DNA of 64,000 nt from Sphingobium sp. CCH11-B1 (GTDB taxonomy: Bacteria > Pseudomonadota > Alphaproteobacteria > Sphingomonadales > Sphingomonadaceae). Below, in pieces: positions 9,825-20,212 of the stretch (position 1 is the stretch's first letter; each line of letters begins with the position of its first letter). Made by a program: the position numbers and the translations under genes. The notes below the pieces were generated by a model, which worked only from the letters and a program-made list of their open reading frames with translations, ran no database searches and was not told the DNA's origin. Location of the stretch: assembly GCF_001556865.1 (NCBI RefSeq), contig NZ_LSJY01000184.1:1-64000 (forward strand), in the 5' to 3' direction.

Positions 9825-10210
9825 CGGCTGATCCTTTCCCTCATGCGGGTGATGCTTGCCTTTGCAAGCAGCAGCAGCAGCAGCGCGACGATCAGCGCGC
9901 CGCCGACCACGATAAGGGTCGCCCAGAGCGGACCGACATGCACGGCCAGGCCGAACGTCAACCCCACCAGCAGGGCCACGATGGCCCCGAAGACCAGCAT
10001 GAGAGCGATGAGACCCAGGATCGCGGCGTTGCGGATGCCCGCCGCGACGATGCCGGCGCGCACTTTCTGCCTGTCCATCTCGGCGTTCGCATAGGCACGC
10101 CCATCCGCGTAGAGACGGGCCAGCACGTCGCGCACGCTTTGCGCGCGCACATCGTCTTCCTGCCCATCGGCCTCCGGCGTCACCGCCGTTTCCGCTGGCT
10201 TATCTATCAC
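9821..10210 (-). CDS. phage-holin-superfamily (DUF1469/Holin-X-like) membrane protein
   Basis: The 129-residue protein has a hydrophilic N-terminus (RDVLARLYADGRAYANAEMD). Two strong membrane helices follow (ILGLIALMLVFGAIVALLVG and LWATLIVVGGALIVALLLLL), and the tail is basic. This is the form of the DUF1469 / actinobacterial holin X family, widespread chromosomal proteins not tied to phage lysis. It is the middle of a four-gene unit of small envelope proteins. Confidence 0.7.
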   Translation of the reverse strand: MIDKPAETAVTPEADGQEDDVRAQSVRDVLARLYADGRAYANAEMDRQKVRAGIVAAGIRNAAILGLIALMLVFGAIVALLVGLTFGLAVHVGPLWATLIVVGGALIVALLLLLLAKASITRMRERISR

Positions 10211-10267
10211 TCTTGGCCTCCGCCCCGCCTTGCGGGCCTGCGCATCGGTATGTCGGTAAAGGCGGTG

Positions 10268-10882
10268 TCAGGCCTTGTCGTCGGAACCCTTGGCAAGCCG
10301 CATCAGCACATAGCCCACAACGGCGGCAGCGCCGATCGCCACCGCCGGGCTCTTGCGCACGAAATCGCGCGCTTCGGTCAGCAGTTGATCGACATCCTTG
10401 CTGTCAAGCGAATCGGCCGCGCCGGCCACGGTTTCGGCCGCTTGCCGCGCATAATCGCCATATTGCGGACCCAGCTTAGCATCGACCGTGCCCGCCGTGT
10501 CGGCGATCAGCTTCGCCAGGCTTTGCATCGCCGTCCCGGTCTTTTCCTTGGCGATGCCGGCCGCTGACAGGGCGGTCTTTCCGGCCTGCTCCTTGATCGG
10601 GTCGATCTGCGCCTTCCAGTCGACGGCATTGATCTTGTCCACAGCGGCGCGTGCGGCCTTTTCCGCCTGTTGCTTGAGCGGCGCGACCTGCGCGGTCCAG
10701 CTGTGGTCCGACGCGCCGTTGCCGGCCTTGCGCGTGGCGGCGGTCTTTACCGGCGGGCTTTTCACCGGGGCGGGCGCAACCGCGCCAGCAGCCGCGCCCT
10801 TCACCGGCTTGGCCTTCGCGGGCTTGTCGGCGGCGGGCTTGCGGCCACGCTTGGCGGGCGGGGTTTCCGGTGTGTCGGCCAT
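10268..10882 (-). CDS. Lys/Pro/Ala-rich membrane-anchored protein
   Basis: The 204-residue protein begins with a basic, proline-rich leader (PPAKRGRKPAADKPAKAKPV) that could bind nucleic acid or anionic polymers. Helical repeats then mention VDKINAVDWKAQIDPIKEQA. A C-terminal hydrophobic segment (AVAIGAAAVVGYVLMRLA) is typical of ElaB/YqjD tail anchors. I do not recognise a precise family. It heads the minus-strand group 8936-10882 and is divergent from eno. Confidence 0.55.
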   Translation of the reverse strand: MADTPETPPAKRGRKPAADKPAKAKPVKGAAAGAVAPAPVKSPPVKTAATRKAGNGASDHSWTAQVAPLKQQAEKAARAAVDKINAVDWKAQIDPIKEQAGKTALSAAGIAKEKTGTAMQSLAKLIADTAGTVDAKLGPQYGDYARQAAETVAGAADSLDSKDVDQLLTEARDFVRKSPAVAIGAAAVVGYVLMRLAKGSDDKA

Positions 10883-10989
10883 CGTCCTAGTCTCCCTTTG
10901 TCAAAGGCAATGTCACTGCCTTCCACGGCGAATGTCCTGCTGCCCCCAATGCTTTGGGGCGGGTGCAGTTCCGTTGCCGTTCCATTTAG

Positions 10990-12390
<1,401 letters not shown>

Positions 12391-12405
12391 GTCCGTAACG
12401 ATCTA

Positions 12406-12443
12406 GCCGGCCGCAAAAAGGCGATTTTTCGCTTGCGGCCGGC
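12406..12443 (+). terminator. hairpin after eno
   Basis: GCCGGCCGC (12406-12414) pairs with GCGGCCGGC (12435-12443). An inner A/T-rich loop itself contains GGCGA/TCGCT. It lies 16 bases after the eno stop. No classic T-run follows the outer stem, so partial termination is plausible. Confidence 0.5.
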
Positions 12444-12467
12444 CTCTGCCTGTGATTCATCTGGTCC

Positions 12468-12779
12468 ATGGCGCATATTGCGAAATTACGTCTTCTGCTC
12501 TTTTCGGCCTTTGGACCCGCGATCGCGCTGCTTCTGCTGCTCTTCTTCGCGGGCTATGTCGTGCTGGGATCGAACGGAGTGCTGGCATGGGGCGATTATT
12601 CGCGCCAGCTCCACGCCGCCAAGGGTGAGCTCAAGAAGACCCAGGAGGCGCGCGCGGAGCTCAAGAACCGGGTCGATGCGCTGGATCCCCGCCGTGTCGA
12701 TCCCGACCTGGCCGACGAACTGATTCGCCGCCAACTGGGCGTCATTCATCATGATGAAGTGGTCGTTCCCCTGAATTAG
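12468..12779 (+). CDS. ftsB: septum formation initiator (FtsB/DivIC family)
   Basis: The 103-residue protein has one N-terminal membrane helix (ALLLLLFFAGYVVLG) followed by a coiled coil (HAAKGELKKTQEARAELKNR). Its end, ADELIRRQLGVIHHDEVVVP, matches the FtsB/DivIC pattern. FtsB works with FtsL and FtsQ in the divisome. Placement after eno is the usual one. The assignment as FtsB rather than a generic DivIC is by context. Confidence 0.85.
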   Translation: MAHIAKLRLLLFSAFGPAIALLLLLFFAGYVVLGSNGVLAWGDYSRQLHAAKGELKKTQEARAELKNRVDALDPRRVDPDLADELIRRQLGVIHHDEVVVPLN

Positions 12780-12922
12780 GGTGAAGGGCGCGTAAGCATG
12801 TTTCGCGTGGAAAATGCGGGAAGCAATTTTGCTACGCGATAATGGCAGATCGTTTTTGACCGACAAGATCGGCCTCGTGCAGCCCGGCCAAAACCGCTGA
12901 TTTTCGTGGCTCCATCGGCCCT

Positions 12923-12949
12923 GCCCAGTTGCAATATATGCAACAGGGC
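12923..12949. promoter_or_regulatory. 27-bp palindrome upstream of pdhA
   Basis: GCCC-A-GTTGCA and TGCAAC-A-GGGC are arranged symmetrically around ATATA with a single A/A mismatch. It sits about 50 bases before the pdhA start in a 220-base gene-free gap and has the shape of a dimeric repressor site. The binding protein is unknown. Confidence 0.45.
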
Positions 12950-12999
12950 GGCTATATCGGGCTTCCTTCCATCCTACCCCACGCAAAAGGATAACAGCC

Positions 13000-14076
13000 T
13001 TGGCGAAACCAACGACGCCGCGTCCGACGCGCGCAAAGGCACAGGCGGCTGCACCCGCCGCCGGCGCGGACCATAACCGGCCTCGCCCCGAGACACCTTC
13101 CGACTACAAGGCCAGCAAGGAAGAGCTGCTGGAATTCTACCGGCAGATGGTCCTGATCCGCCGTTTCGAGGAAAAGGCGGGCCAGCTTTACGGCCTCGGC
13201 CTGATCGGCGGTTTCTGCCACCTTTATATCGGTCAGGAAGCGGTTGCGGTCGGCATCCAGTCGGCTTTGAAGCCCGGCAAGGACAGCGTTATCACGGGCT
13301 ATCGCGATCATGGCCACATGCTCGCCTATGGCATCGATCCCAAGGTCATCATGGCGGAACTGACCGGCCGCGAAGCCGGCATTTCCCGCGGCAAGGGCGG
13401 TTCGATGCACATGTTCAGCGTCGAACATAAATTCTACGGCGGACACGGCATCGTCGGCGCGCAGGTGTCGCTGGGCGCGGGCCTTGGCTTCGCGCACAAA
13501 TATAATGACGATGGCGGTGTGTGCGTCGCCTATTTCGGCGACGGCGCGGCCAACCAGGGCCAGGTCTATGAAAGCTTCAACATGGCCGAGCTTTGGAAGC
13601 TGCCGATCATCTTCGTGATCGAAAACAATCAATATGCCATGGGCACCAGCGTCAACCGCGCTTCGTCGGAGGACCAGCTCTACCGTCGCGGCGAAAGCTT
13701 CCGCATTCCGGGGCTTCAGGTCGACGGCATGGACGTGCTCGCGGTGCGCGGCGCGACCGAAGAGGCGCTCAAATGGGTGCAGGACGGCAACGGCCCCATT
13801 CTTCTGGAAATGAAGACCTATCGCTATCGCGGCCATTCCATGTCGGACCCGGCGAAATATCGCTCGCGTGAGGAAGTGCAGACCATGCGCGAAAAATCCG
13901 ACCCGATCGAAGGCGCGAAGAAATATCTCACGGACGCCGGCGTCAGCGAGGAAGAGATCAAGCAGATCGACCAGGACATTCGCAAGATCGTGGCCGAAGC
14001 GGCGGACTTCGCCGAAACCTCGCCAGAACCTGAAGCGCATGAACTCTATACCGACGTGCTGGTGGAGCAATATTGA
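13000..14076 (+). CDS. pdhA: pyruvate dehydrogenase E1 component, alpha subunit
   Basis: The 358-residue protein decarboxylates pyruvate with thiamine diphosphate as part of the PDH complex. The TPP-binding motif [17 protein letters not shown] runs to IENN, and the phosphorylation-loop-like segment [20 protein letters not shown] is present. It starts with TTG at 13000, with AAAGGA about ten bases ahead. The N-terminal ~28 residues are Ala/Pro/Arg-rich and poorly conserved. Its stop overlaps the start of the beta-subunit gene by one base. Confidence 0.96.
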   Translation: MAKPTTPRPTRAKAQAAAPAAGADHNRPRPETPSDYKASKEELLEFYRQMVLIRRFEEKAGQLYGLGLIGGFCHLYIGQEAVAVGIQSALKPGKDSVITGYRDHGHMLAYGIDPKVIMAELTGREAGISRGKGGSMHMFSVEHKFYGGHGIVGAQVSLGAGLGFAHKYNDDGGVCVAYFGDGAANQGQVYESFNMAELWKLPIIFVIENNQYAMGTSVNRASSEDQLYRRGESFRIPGLQVDGMDVLAVRGATEEALKWVQDGNGPILLEMKTYRYRGHSMSDPAKYRSREEVQTMREKSDPIEGAKKYLTDAGVSEEEIKQIDQDIRKIVAEAADFAETSPEPEAHELYTDVLVEQY

Positions 14077-15452
14077 TGGGTATCGCAATCAAGATGCCGG
14101 CGCTCTCGCCGACGATGGAAGAAGGCACGCTGGCCAAGTGGCTGGTGAAGGAAGGCGATGAGGTGAAGTCCGGCGACATCCTGGCCGAGATCGAGACCGA
14201 CAAGGCGACGATGGAATTCGAAGCCGTGGACGAAGGCAAGATCGGCAAGATCGTGATCGCCGAAGGCACTGAGGGCGTGAAGGTCGGCACCGTCATCGCG
14301 GAAATGGCGGGCGAAGGCGGCGAGGCTGCCGCGCCAGCGCCCAAGGCCGAGGAAAGCGCGCCGCCCGCTGCCCCCGAAGCCGCGCCCAAGAAGGCGGAAA
14401 GCGGGACCTCCAAACTGGCCGCCGAAACCAGGGCGTCGGTCAAGGATCCCGCCGTTCCCGAAGGCACCGCCTATGTAAAGACGACCGTGCGCGAGGCATT
14501 GCGCGATGCCATGGCGGAAGAAATGCGCAAGGATCCGCGCGTCTTCGTGATGGGCGAGGAAGTTGCGGAATATCAGGGCGCGTACAAGGTGACGCAGGGC
14601 CTGCTCGATGAATTCGGTCCCAAGCGCGTCATTGACACGCCGATTACCGAATATGGCTTTGCGGGCGTCGGCACGGGCGCGGCGATGGGCGGCCTGCGCC
14701 CGATCATCGAGTTCATGACTTTCAACTTCGCCATGCAGGCGATCGACCACATCATCAACTCGGCCGCCAAGACCAACTATATGTCCGGTGGCCAGATGCG
14801 TTGCCCGATCGTCTTCCGCGGTCCCAACGGCGCGGCGAGCCGCGTGGCGGCTCAGCATTCGCAGAACTACGGTCCCTGGTACGCGTCCGTCCCCGGCCTG
14901 ATCGTTATCGCGCCCTATGATTCGGCGGATGCCAAGGGGCTGCTCAAGGCCGCGATCCGGTCGGAAGACCCGGTCGTGTTCCTGGAAAACGAGCTCGTCT
15001 ATGGCCGCAGCTTCGACGTGCCGCAGCTGGACGATTATGTCCTGCCCATCGGCAAGGCGCGGATCGTGCGCGAAGGCAAGGACGTGACGCTTGTCAGCTA
15101 TTCGATCGGCGTGGGCATCGCGCTGGAAGCTGCCGAAGCGCTGGCGGGCGAGGGCATCGACGCGGAGGTCATCGACCTGCGCACGCTGCGCCCGCTCGAC
15201 ACCGACACGGTTCTGGAAAGCCTCAAGAAGACCAACCGCATCGTGGTGGTGGAAGAAGGCTGGCCGACCTGCTCGATCGCGTCGGAAATTGCCGCCGTGG
15301 TGATGGAAAAGGGCTTCGACGACCTCGACGCCCCGGTGCTGCGCGTCACCAACGAGGATGTGCCGCTTCCCTATGCCGCAAACCTGGAAAAAGCCGCCCT
15401 GATCGACGCGGCCCGCGTCGTCGAGGCAGCGAAGAAGGTCTGCTACAAGTAA
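14076..15452 (+). CDS. pdhB: pyruvate dehydrogenase E1 component, beta subunit with N-terminal lipoyl domain
   Basis: The protein (458 residues from ATG 14076; a TTG at 14073 is an alternative) starts with a complete biotinyl/lipoyl domain: [19 protein letters not shown], with the modified Lys in [11 protein letters not shown]. An Ala/Pro/Glu linker leads to the E1-beta transketolase core, which includes [15 protein letters not shown] and [13 protein letters not shown]. Fusion of a lipoyl domain to E1 beta is typical of several alphaproteobacteria. It is coupled to pdhA and ends at an intrinsic terminator. Confidence 0.96.
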   Translation: MGIAIKMPALSPTMEEGTLAKWLVKEGDEVKSGDILAEIETDKATMEFEAVDEGKIGKIVIAEGTEGVKVGTVIAEMAGEGGEAAAPAPKAEESAPPAAPEAAPKKAESGTSKLAAETRASVKDPAVPEGTAYVKTTVREALRDAMAEEMRKDPRVFVMGEEVAEYQGAYKVTQGLLDEFGPKRVIDTPITEYGFAGVGTGAAMGGLRPIIEFMTFNFAMQAIDHIINSAAKTNYMSGGQMRCPIVFRGPNGAASRVAAQHSQNYGPWYASVPGLIVIAPYDSADAKGLLKAAIRSEDPVVFLENELVYGRSFDVPQLDDYVLPIGKARIVREGKDVTLVSYSIGVGIALEAAEALAGEGIDAEVIDLRTLRPLDTDTVLESLKKTNRIVVVEEGWPTCSIASEIAAVVMEKGFDDLDAPVLRVTNEDVPLPYAANLEKAALIDAARVVEAAKKVCYK

Positions 15453-15460
15453 GAAAGAAA

Positions 15461-15487
15461 GGGCGGCTCAGTGGAGCCGCCCTTTTT
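15461..15487 (+). terminator. intrinsic terminator of pdhAB
   Basis: GGGCGGCTC and GAGCCGCCC form a 9-bp stem with a short loop followed by TTTTT, eight bases after the pdhB stop. Confidence 0.9.
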
Positions 15488-15512
15488 CGTCCAGGCCTGC
15501 CGGATCGGCATT

Positions 15513-17261
15513 TTATTGCACCAGCCGAGCGGTCTGCAGCGCGGTAGAAAACAGCAGTTGCAGGGCCGTGGTGATGTTGTCATCGGCCGTCACGGTCTGC
15601 ACCAGCGGGGTCCCGTTGGTTCCGGCGGATGCGCAACTCTTGAGTGCAGTAAGAACCTGATCGGAACTTCCTGCCTTGCCAGCCGGATAGGGGGAGGGCG
15701 GAGCGGGCAGAAGCGGAGCTACGTTGTTCTGCGACCAGCTATCGCCGGCCAATGATTCCGGCAGATATTGTGTGTAGAGGATGGCGATCTTGATCCCCTT
15801 GGCCTTGATGGCCGTGCATTCCGTAATCTCATTGCTCCGCATCGGTCCGAAATAGCGGCCGCCGCCATTCGGCTGATCCAGCATTCCGTCCGTAATGATG
15901 AACAATATCTTTTGCGGCGTTGCCCCCGGTGCGCCCGTTCCCGCCGTGGGAATGAGGTTTTTCATCGTCGTAAGCATGTTCGTGACTTCGGTTGCTTTAT
16001 CGTCGATGTTCGTGCTGCTGGTGGGCATGGAATTCTTCCACCAATAATCGTCGGCCGGGAACAGGGAGGCAGCCGAAAAACCGCTGCCATAGGACGTGAC
16101 ATCGGTCAGGCTATTGAGTGTCCTCACGGGCGAAGTGTTGCCGGACCGCGTCCAGTCGAACGAAAACATCTGCGCCTGATAGGTCACATGATATTGGGCA
16201 GCCTGAGCGGAGGCGAAGGGGATCAATTGCGACGCGGCGGAAACAACGTCGTCCTTGCGCAGCACAAGGCTCGTCGGGCTTCCGTAAATCTGCCCATAAT
16301 TATGTGTCAGCCAATAACCATCCGCCCAGTATCCGGTGTCGAAATTCACCGTCTGCGCCGCGGCCGATCCCACTTTGGTGGTTTTTTGTATAACAATGGC
16401 ACCATCCCTATAATCCCAATTAGGGAGTGAATATGTTACAGTTGTCGTGACGCCATTATTTGTTGTTGAGGTATTCATGGAAACGCCGGCGCTATTATAA
16501 AGAATTTTCGCCGATTGATCCCACAGATAAAAAACATTCTTGTTGGACGAACTGGAATTATAATATCCTTCGGACAGCAGCACGTGGCGACCGAGCTTGT
16601 CCTTGACGTATATATTGTCGCTATGCGGCACCTGCGCATGGCATGCGAAGGCGCAGCCGTTCGCGTTCTCGGACGTCTTGGTGGCCGCGATGATCTTGCT
16701 GATGCCGTCCGACGTTGCGGGCAGCAGCATAGAGGGTGAATTGTCCATCGCCAGGTAGAAATCCACATTGGGTGGTTGCGCGGCGCTCGCTGTGGAGGTG
16801 CCGCTCACGGTCAGCGTGTCCGCCCCCAGCACGCCACCAAATACGTTGATCGACTTGACCGTGTAGCTGATGCTAACTTTGCGGAAACGGCCTAGAGCAC
16901 CGCTGCCGCCGCCGGAGGTGCTGCTCGTAACCGTGGGCGTCACCTGGAGATCCTGGTAGCCTGTCAGCAGGGCGGCTTGCGCATTGAACATTTTGGTCGC
17001 GGCTGCGCTCGCTTCGCTGTCCGATTGAAGGATCATCGAGGGCGCGACGGCGGCCAGCGCGGCGGCGTCGGCGGCGGCGTTCAATTGCGTCTGGAGGCTC
17101 ATGGCGCGGGAATAATCGACGCCGAAACCGACCAGGAAGGTCATTGGAACGATCGCTAATCCGGCGATCATCATGAGTCCGCCTTTCTGATCAGCTTTTA
17201 ACTGGCCAGCAAGCTTGAACAATCCGGCTGAGGGCCTGAACGAGAGGGGCTTCTGCATCAT
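15513..17261 (-). CDS. TadG-like pilus assembly protein with vWA domain
   Basis: The 582-residue protein begins with a Tad-type segment (GGLMMIAGLAIVPMTFLVGF, then GVDYSRAMSLQTQLNAAADA), the hydrophobic processed helix of TadE/TadG pseudopilins. A von Willebrand A domain follows: MIDAS DNSPS at residues 173-177 and TDG in ILFIITDGMLD later. A Ser/Asn/Thr-rich region near 16380-16560 is locally low in GC. It follows a TadE-like gene by eight bases and is likely exported with the Flp pilus system. The tad ATPase and secretin genes are not in this window. Confidence 0.85.
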   Translation of the reverse strand: MMQKPLSFRPSAGLFKLAGQLKADQKGGLMMIAGLAIVPMTFLVGFGVDYSRAMSLQTQLNAAADAAALAAVAPSMILQSDSEASAAATKMFNAQAALLTGYQDLQVTPTVTSSTSGGGSGALGRFRKVSISYTVKSINVFGGVLGADTLTVSGTSTASAAQPPNVDFYLAMDNSPSMLLPATSDGISKIIAATKTSENANGCAFACHAQVPHSDNIYVKDKLGRHVLLSEGYYNSSSSNKNVFYLWDQSAKILYNSAGVSMNTSTTNNGVTTTVTYSLPNWDYRDGAIVIQKTTKVGSAAAQTVNFDTGYWADGYWLTHNYGQIYGSPTSLVLRKDDVVSAASQLIPFASAQAAQYHVTYQAQMFSFDWTRSGNTSPVRTLNSLTDVTSYGSGFSAASLFPADDYWWKNSMPTSSTNIDDKATEVTNMLTTMKNLIPTAGTGAPGATPQKILFIITDGMLDQPNGGGRYFGPMRSNEITECTAIKAKGIKIAILYTQYLPESLAGDSWSQNNVAPLLPAPPSPYPAGKAGSSDQVLTALKSCASAGTNGTPLVQTVTADDNITTALQLLFSTALQTARLVQ

Positions 17262-17269
17262 ATAATCAC

Positions 17270-17965
17270 CTAGTAAAGGCGAGGGGCCATATAGATAGTG
17301 TGGGTCAATGCTTTAGTGCCGATCGGGATAAAGCTAACCGTCGGTGTGAAGTTGTAAGTAATCTTGCTCATGTACAGCCAACCGCCGGCCGTACCGACCT
17401 GAGTCTTGTTGTTTGTACCCGGGGCAAGATTTGAACATACGTTGGAGCCGTCCGGCGATGTTGGCACCATTGTCGTGGAGATCATGTTGCCCGGAATGGA
17501 GACGACGGTGCTGGCCGTCTGCGCCTCGTTTTTGGGAAGCGTGCCGGCGGTGTGCTCCGATGTCGTTGCGGTAACGGTGCTGCCATCGGCATTCTGCGTC
17601 TGGGCCTGGGTCCAGACGACATAGGCGTGAGTAGCATCGCACACCCTGAGCAATGAAATCTGCTCTGTCGCGTTATTGAGCTTGTAGGGCGACAGGACGA
17701 CTGCACTGGCGCTGAGATATGATTTCGCGTTGACGCTTTGCGGGTCGTTGTAGATGATCGCGGGTGACGTAGTCCGGCTGACGATATCCACCAGCGATCG
17801 GGTCGCGATGATGACTTTGCGTCGGCAAGCGATCATGTCGGACAAGCAATATCCGCCCGTGTACAGAAGCAGAAACACCGGCAGGGCGAACGCGAACTCC
17901 ACGATCACCGCGCCGCGATTGTTCCGTGCGAAGCGCTTCAGCATGATGTCTGCGACCCGCTGCAT
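17270..17965 (-). CDS. TadE-like pilus assembly protein
   Basis: From ATG 17965 the 231-residue protein has the motif RNNRGAVIVEFAFALPVFL, the TadE signature with the processing Glu and following hydrophobic helix. The remaining residues form a periplasmic domain rich in Ser/Thr. ATG 17965 has GGAAG seven bases ahead. A second ATG at 17944 would also fit. A much longer frame to 18067 lacks family similarity. It overlaps the end of the preceding TadE-like gene by 28 bases. Confidence 0.85.
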   Translation of the reverse strand: MQRVADIMLKRFARNNRGAVIVEFAFALPVFLLLYTGGYCLSDMIACRRKVIIATRSLVDIVSRTTSPAIIYNDPQSVNAKSYLSASAVVLSPYKLNNATEQISLLRVCDATHAYVVWTQAQTQNADGSTVTATTSEHTAGTLPKNEAQTASTVVSIPGNMISTTMVPTSPDGSNVCSNLAPGTNNKTQVGTAGGWLYMSKITYNFTPTVSFIPIGTKALTHTIYMAPRLY

Positions 17966-18609
17966 GAATAGTCTTCCGTCGTGAACACGGACGTCGCAAC
18001 CAACATGCGGTTGGCATTGGGCTGATTGGTCAGATTCAGGCCCAGCGGTCCCTTTCCTGTCGGCCAAAGGTAGATCAGTTGCAACACGATGATGCGGTTG
18101 CTGCCCGCGCCGCCTGACTGGTAATTATATCCGGTGCCCGTTGAGGTCAGTACGCCATTGCTGTCGTAGGTGAATGTCGGCGACGATGTGCTGCCCACAT
18201 TATAGCTGTTGGCGGTGGCGACATTCACCGTGAGCCGTGAGCATGTCAGCAGCGACGGCAACAGCGAGGGAATCTTGATGGTCTGGCCATTCGCGTCGGT
18301 GCCAGTGGTGCCGTTGCAGATGGCGTTCCTGAAGTCGTTCGCGGTCATGCCGACATTGCCATTGGCAAGCGTCACCGTTTGGGCCGCGCCGGTCAGGAAC
18401 AGGCGCCCTGCGCCCTGGGCTGCGGTTTCCAGCATCTGTTGGGCCAGGAAAATCAGCATTGTGTACAAAATCGCCAGCACCAGCGCGATGAACGCCGGAC
18501 CCACGATGGCGAACTCCAGAACGGCCATGCCCTTCCGGTCATTCCGCAGGTTCGCGCCAAATTGGCGAACCGCCCTCAACGTGGACCTTATGCTATGCAA
18601 AATCGTCAC
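17938..18609 (-). CDS. TadE-like pilus assembly protein
   Basis: The 223-residue protein has NDRKGMAVLEFAIVGPAFIA, the TadE processing site and helix, followed by a variable exported domain. I placed the start at the GTG at 18609 because AGGGAGG lies about seven bases ahead. TTG 18645 is a longer option. It is the first intact gene of three Tad-type genes transcribed leftwards. Confidence 0.85.
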   Translation of the reverse strand: MTILHSIRSTLRAVRQFGANLRNDRKGMAVLEFAIVGPAFIALVLAILYTMLIFLAQQMLETAAQGAGRLFLTGAAQTVTLANGNVGMTANDFRNAICNGTTGTDANGQTIKIPSLLPSLLTCSRLTVNVATANSYNVGSTSSPTFTYDSNGVLTSTGTGYNYQSGGAGSNRIIVLQLIYLWPTGKGPLGLNLTNQPNANRMLVATSVFTTEDYSCSGSQTSC

Positions 18610-18648
18610 TGGGCCCCCTCCCTTGAGGCTTTTCTCCGCCACCAATGT

Positions 18649-18873
18649 TCAGCCTTGGCAACCGGTCACCGGTGCCGGGTGCGGGAAGGTGGAGCGCACG
18701 AAACGGCGGAGCTTCGCCGTTGCAGCCATATAGTCGCGGCCCATGTCCACCCCGGCGCAGATCAGCGCCGCGAGCGGAAGGATCGCCACGGCGACCAGGA
18801 CCATGGCACTGCCTGCCAGGCTGCGAAGCAGCCGCCCCTGGAAGCCAGTTTCTTGTCCGTTCCGCTTGCCCAT
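18649..18873 (-). pseudogene. truncated TadG N-terminus
   Basis: The 74-residue frame from ATG 18873 contains RSLAGSAMVLVAVAILPLAA and CAGVDMGRDYMAATAKL. This is the N-terminal export helix of TadG-like proteins, and nothing of the exported domain remains: the frame stops after VTGCQG. It lies just upstream of the TadE genes on the same strand. A complete relative would run several hundred residues further, so this looks like a deletion remnant. Whether it is still made is unknown. Confidence 0.5.
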
Positions 18874-19025
18874 TTGTCCGCAATCACCCATGTCGCGCCC
18901 GACGCCCCCACATCCGGGCCGGGCAGCATTTCCACCTATGCAGGCGCACTTGTTAGAATGTGTATGAGGAAGATGGTTAAGGAACCGATAACCGGCGGAA
19001 CGCGCATCGTCCGGGGAACCGCGCG

Positions 19026-19691
19026 ATGAGCGGCGGGGGCGAGGACGGGTTGCCGCCGCTGGCGCTGCTGCTGGCCGCTCATGCCGGGAGCCGGGCGATG
19101 CGGCATCGCGCGATCTGGGCCTTTGACGCGCGGCTGGCGAAGGTTGCCCGCACCACCAGCGATCCCGCCATCGGCCAGATGCGACTGGCCTGGTGGAATG
19201 ACGTGATCGAGGATGTGGACGCGCGCAAGGGGCGGGGCGAACCGGCCGTCGATGCGCTGCGGGCGACGGGCGCCTGTCGGGCACCGGGGCTGGTGGCGAT
19301 GATCGACGGTTGGGAAGTGCTGGTGGTCGAGCCCGAGATCGACGCCGATGGCCTGCGGGACTATGCGGTCGGGCGCGGTGGCGGGCTGTTCCGCGCGCTG
19401 GCGCAGGCTGGCGCCGATGCGCCCGACTGGCTGACGGCGGCGGGGCAGGTCTGGGCGCTCTGGGATCTGGCCGGCCATGTCGAGGATCCTGCGCTGTCGG
19501 ATGCGGCCCTGACGCTGGCGCGTGACCTGCTGCCACGGATTGAGGATGCGCGCTGGCCAAGGGCATGGAAGCCGCTGCGCATCGCCTTCACCCTCGCGCG
19601 GCAGGACGTTCTGGCGGGGCGGGGCGCGCCGCGCGGCATGCCCAGATCACTGGCTTTGCGGCTGTTGCGGATCGCGCTTGTCGGCCGTTAG
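19026..19691 (+). CDS. squalene/phytoene synthase-family protein
   Basis: The 221-residue protein shows the reduced squalene/phytoene synthase fold seen in NDUFAF6-like members: LAWWNDVIEDVDARKGRGEP, VAMIDGWEVLVVEPEID and WALWDLAGHVEDP. The usual aspartate-rich pairs for two prenyl diphosphates are not clear, so catalysis is uncertain. It may act in complex I assembly or isoprenoid metabolism. It starts at ATG 19026 and is followed closely by an EF-hand gene. Confidence 0.75.
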   Translation: MSGGGEDGLPPLALLLAAHAGSRAMRHRAIWAFDARLAKVARTTSDPAIGQMRLAWWNDVIEDVDARKGRGEPAVDALRATGACRAPGLVAMIDGWEVLVVEPEIDADGLRDYAVGRGGGLFRALAQAGADAPDWLTAAGQVWALWDLAGHVEDPALSDAALTLARDLLPRIEDARWPRAWKPLRIAFTLARQDVLAGRGAPRGMPRSLALRLLRIALVGR

Positions 19692-19734
19692 CCTGTCGGG
19701 ATAGGCTGGTGCCGGAAACGGGGGGCTGTGCGGC

Positions 19735-20199
19735 ATGGGACGGATATTGGCAGGTGGCATGGCGGCGCTGTTGCTGGTCGCGGGCGGCTTGTTCTGGTGG
19801 CAGGGTCGGGCGGATCGCGCGCCGCTGGCGCAACTCGCCGCCGCAGCACCGCCGCCGCCGGCGGTCGAGGCATTGCCCGAAGGCGATCCCGATGCGGTGG
19901 GCGAAGCGCCGCCCATGCCGGGTGAAGCCAGCCCCCAGACCCGCGAGCAGAAACGCTTCGCCCGCTACGACCGGAACCGTGACGGTGTCATCACCCGCGT
20001 CGAAATGCTCGGCTCGCGGACCAGGGCTTTCAAGGCGCTGGACAGGGACGGTGACAACCTCCTGTCCTTCGAGGAATGGGCGGTGGCGACGGCGGACCGG
20101 TTCGGCGCGGCAGATGCCGACAAGGACGGAAAGCTGACGCCGGCAGAGTTCGCGGCCACCGCGCCCAAGCGAGCGGTGAAGCCGCGGTGTCGATGCTGA
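19735..20199 (+). CDS. EF-hand protein with N-terminal membrane anchor
   Basis: The 154-residue protein starts with a hydrophobic anchor/signal (GGMAALLLVAGGLFWW) and a Pro/Ala linker. It has three calcium-loop motifs: DRNRDGVITRVE (79-90), DRDGDNLLSFEE (103-114) and DADKDGKLTPAE (127-138). It is probably periplasmic and calcium-binding. It converges with trmFO, separated by 13 bases. Confidence 0.85.
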   Translation: MGRILAGGMAALLLVAGGLFWWQGRADRAPLAQLAAAAPPPPAVEALPEGDPDAVGEAPPMPGEASPQTREQKRFARYDRNRDGVITRVEMLGSRTRAFKALDRDGDNLLSFEEWAVATADRFGAADADKDGKLTPAEFAATAPKRAVKPRCRC

Positions 20200-20212
20200 C
20201 CTGGAAACAGCT

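Noticed and set aside
9821..10210. Phage lysis holin
   Set aside because: The protein is of the holin-X/DUF1469 type, which is common in chromosomes. No endolysin or phage gene is near it.
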